A stretch of DNA of 6,922 bases from Actinomycetes bacterium (GTDB lineage: Bacteria > Actinomycetota > Acidimicrobiia > Acidimicrobiales > SZUA-35), in assembly GCA_024227975.1 (NCBI GenBank), contig JAAETV010000727.1, forward strand, positions 1 to 6,922. The letters run 5' to 3'. A model generated the notes under the pieces. The model did not search any database, was not told where the DNA came from, and saw nothing but the letters and a program-made list of their open reading frames with translations. Made by a program: the position numbers and the translations under genes. Below are positions 5,751-6,922 of this stretch, piece after piece; the first letter of the stretch is position 1; every line of letters begins with the position of its first letter.

Positions 5751-6505
5751 TCGATCTGACGGGCAAGGTGTTCGTGATCACGGGAGGCAATGGCGGTATC
5801 GGTCTGGGTATCGCCGAGGGCATCGTGTTGGCCGGCGGTTCAGTGGTCATCTGGGGTCGCAAGGAAGACAAGAACATGGCCGCGGTCGAACAGTTGAAGG
5901 TGCTTGGTGGCTCGGCCACGGCCCATGTGTGCGACGTGAGCAATGAATCTCAGGTCATCGAGACGATGGAGCGCTCGATCGCCGACTTCGGGCGGCTCGA
6001 TGGGTTGTTCGCAAACGCCGGGCGGAGCGGCACCGGCACACCGTTCATCGACCTCCCCCTCGATGAATGGAGGGCGGTGATGGCCACCAACCTCGACGGG
6101 GCCTTCATCACCCTGCGAGAGGCGGCCCGGCATCTGGTCGAACAGGGTGAAGGGGGCAGCCTGGTCGCCATCTCCTCGACTTCGGCCGTCCACGGAGCCG
6201 CCGGCAACGAGGCCTACGGCACGGCCAAGACCGGATTGAACGGTCTGGTCAGGGCGCTGGCCGTAGGCTTGGCCCGCCACCAGATCCGGGTCAACTCGCT
6301 CCTACCCGGCTGGACGGTTACCGAGCTGGCTACGCCAGCCTTCGAGAACGACGTCTTTCGGGCGGTGACGACCAAACGAACCCCGGTCCGGAGGTGGGCC
6401 GACCCCAGCGAGTACCGTGAGGTCGGAGCCTTCCTGGCCGACCCGACCCAGACGTTTCACACCGGCCAAGAGATCTGTTTCGACGGCGGGTACACCGTCT
6501 TCTAG
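5747..6505 (+). CDS. short-chain dehydrogenase/reductase (classical SDR, FabG-like)
   Basis: A 252-residue classical SDR with a complete Rossmann fold. It shows the TGGNGGIG cofactor loop (12-19), CDVSN with D63 contacting the adenine, FANAG (89-92), the structural asparagine N115, and the catalytic S144, Y157 and K161 (YGTAK), followed by RVNSLLPGW (181-189) and a C-terminal FDGGYTVF. G37-R38 at the end of the second strand suggests NADP(H), though this is only a tendency. It would interconvert a secondary alcohol or 3-hydroxyacyl group and a ketone; the substrate is unknown. ATG 5747 is chosen because GAGGAAG lies 9 nt upstream and LTGKVFVITGG begins the domain directly; a longer open frame to 5597 adds a proline-rich stretch without a match. 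It is convergent with the enoyl-CoA hydratase gene, 62 nt away, with no strong terminator between them. Confidence 0.93.
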   Translation: MIDLTGKVFVITGGNGGIGLGIAEGIVLAGGSVVIWGRKEDKNMAAVEQLKVLGGSATAHVCDVSNESQVIETMERSIADFGRLDGLFANAGRSGTGTPFIDLPLDEWRAVMATNLDGAFITLREAARHLVEQGEGGSLVAISSTSAVHGAAGNEAYGTAKTGLNGLVRALAVGLARHQIRVNSLLPGWTVTELATPAFENDVFRAVTTKRTPVRRWADPSEYREVGAFLADPTQTFHTGQEICFDGGYTVF

Positions 6506-6567
6506 GCGAAGCCGGAAGCGACAAGCCGGGTGCTGGCCACGAACTGGTAGCGAGTCCGCGGCTGAGA

Positions 6568-6922
6568 TCAGCTCTTTCTGGCGTCGCTGCGGATGACCTC
6601 AGCCCCGGATGGATCGACGACCATCCCATGGACCCACTGGTTGTTGGCGTGGCCAACGTGGTGGAGACTGAACGCCGACTGGAGGGCGACTGGGAACCCC
6701 ATGGCATCGACCGATTGGTTGACCGACATCTTGGCCAGCTTGAGTCCCATGGTAGGACGGGACGCAATCTTGGTCGCCAGGGCCAGGGTCTCGGCTTCGA
6801 GCTGATCGCGGGGAACAACCCGGTTGACCATCCCGATCTCCTTGGCTTCGACCGCCCCCATGGCCTCTCCGGTGAACAAGAGCTCCTTGGCCCGACGAGA
6901 GCCGAGCTCGAAGGCATGGGCG
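6568..6922 (-). CDS. enoyl-CoA hydratase/isomerase (crotonase family), C-terminal 117 residues only
   Basis: The frame enters from the right edge and ends in TGA at 6568-6570; its start and N-terminal half lie outside. The visible part opens with AHAFELGSRRAKELLFTGEAMGAVEA, then EIGMVNRVVP, followed by the C-terminal helices around LALATKIASRPTMGLKLAKMSVNQS that form the crotonase trimer interface and cap the CoA site. The oxyanion-hole and catalytic glutamate regions are not in the window, so hydratase and isomerase cannot be told apart. The tail (ALQSAFSLHHVGHANN, WVHGM) resembles actinobacterial EchA-type proteins. It would act in the cytoplasm on acyl-CoA in beta-oxidation or a related degradation route. 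A TTG at 6879 is an internal codon and not the start, because the homologous sequence continues upstream of it. Confidence 0.9.
   Translation of the reverse strand, partial: AHAFELGSRRAKELLFTGEAMGAVEAKEIGMVNRVVPRDQLEAETLALATKIASRPTMGLKLAKMSVNQSVDAMGFPVALQSAFSLHHVGHANNQWVHGMVVDPSGAEVIRSDARKS

Noticed and set aside
6561..6572. GCTGAGATCAGC palindrome at the end of the crotonase gene as a terminator
   Set aside because: The stem is only 4-5 bp, overlaps the stop codon and has no T-run on either strand.

Overview
The window reads as chromosomal DNA from a high-GC actinobacterium. The support is high G+C with GTG starts, a probable F420-dependent luciferase-like oxidoreductase, a zinc-ribbon thioredoxin, and lipid-type dehydrogenase and hydratase genes. 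An Acidimicrobiia-like origin is my guess from general sequence style; no marker gene proves it. I see no tRNA, rRNA, CRISPR array, transposase or phage gene.

Left half, minus strand (about 3896 down to the left edge): three tightly packed genes read leftward as one likely operon. First is a 101-residue protein with two membrane helices and a C-terminal ribbon-helix-helix-like domain. Second, after 5 nt, is an 809-residue dikinase-like protein with the PEP-synthase ATP-grasp domain and the phosphohistidine swivel domain, but no PEP/pyruvate barrel. Third, sharing a 4-nt GTGA overlap, is a multi-pass PAP2 phosphatase cut by the window edge. A phosphotransferase of unknown substrate next to a membrane phosphatase and a membrane-anchored RHH protein is the best candidate here for an undescribed system.

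Centre (3897-4076): a divergent control region. It carries a possible promoter (TTGAAA, 18 nt, TAGAGT) with a perfect 5+4+5 inverted repeat between its two boxes, then a 9-codon upstream ORF whose stop overlaps the thioredoxin start.

Right half, plus strand: TrxC-type thioredoxin (4077-4502), LLM-class oxidoreductase (4684-5562), and a short-chain dehydrogenase/reductase (5747-6505). The SDR is also preceded by a mini-ORF (16 codons) with a good Shine-Dalgarno sequence and an ATGA stop/start overlap. At the right edge a convergent enoyl-CoA hydratase/isomerase gene enters on the minus strand. The LLM, SDR and crotonase genes fit an acyl-CoA, lipid or xenobiotic catabolic neighbourhood, but no specific pathway can be named.

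No stretch above 300 nt lacks a gene; the three larger gaps (about 180 nt each) are described under the regulatory, repeat, terminator and mini-ORF entries.
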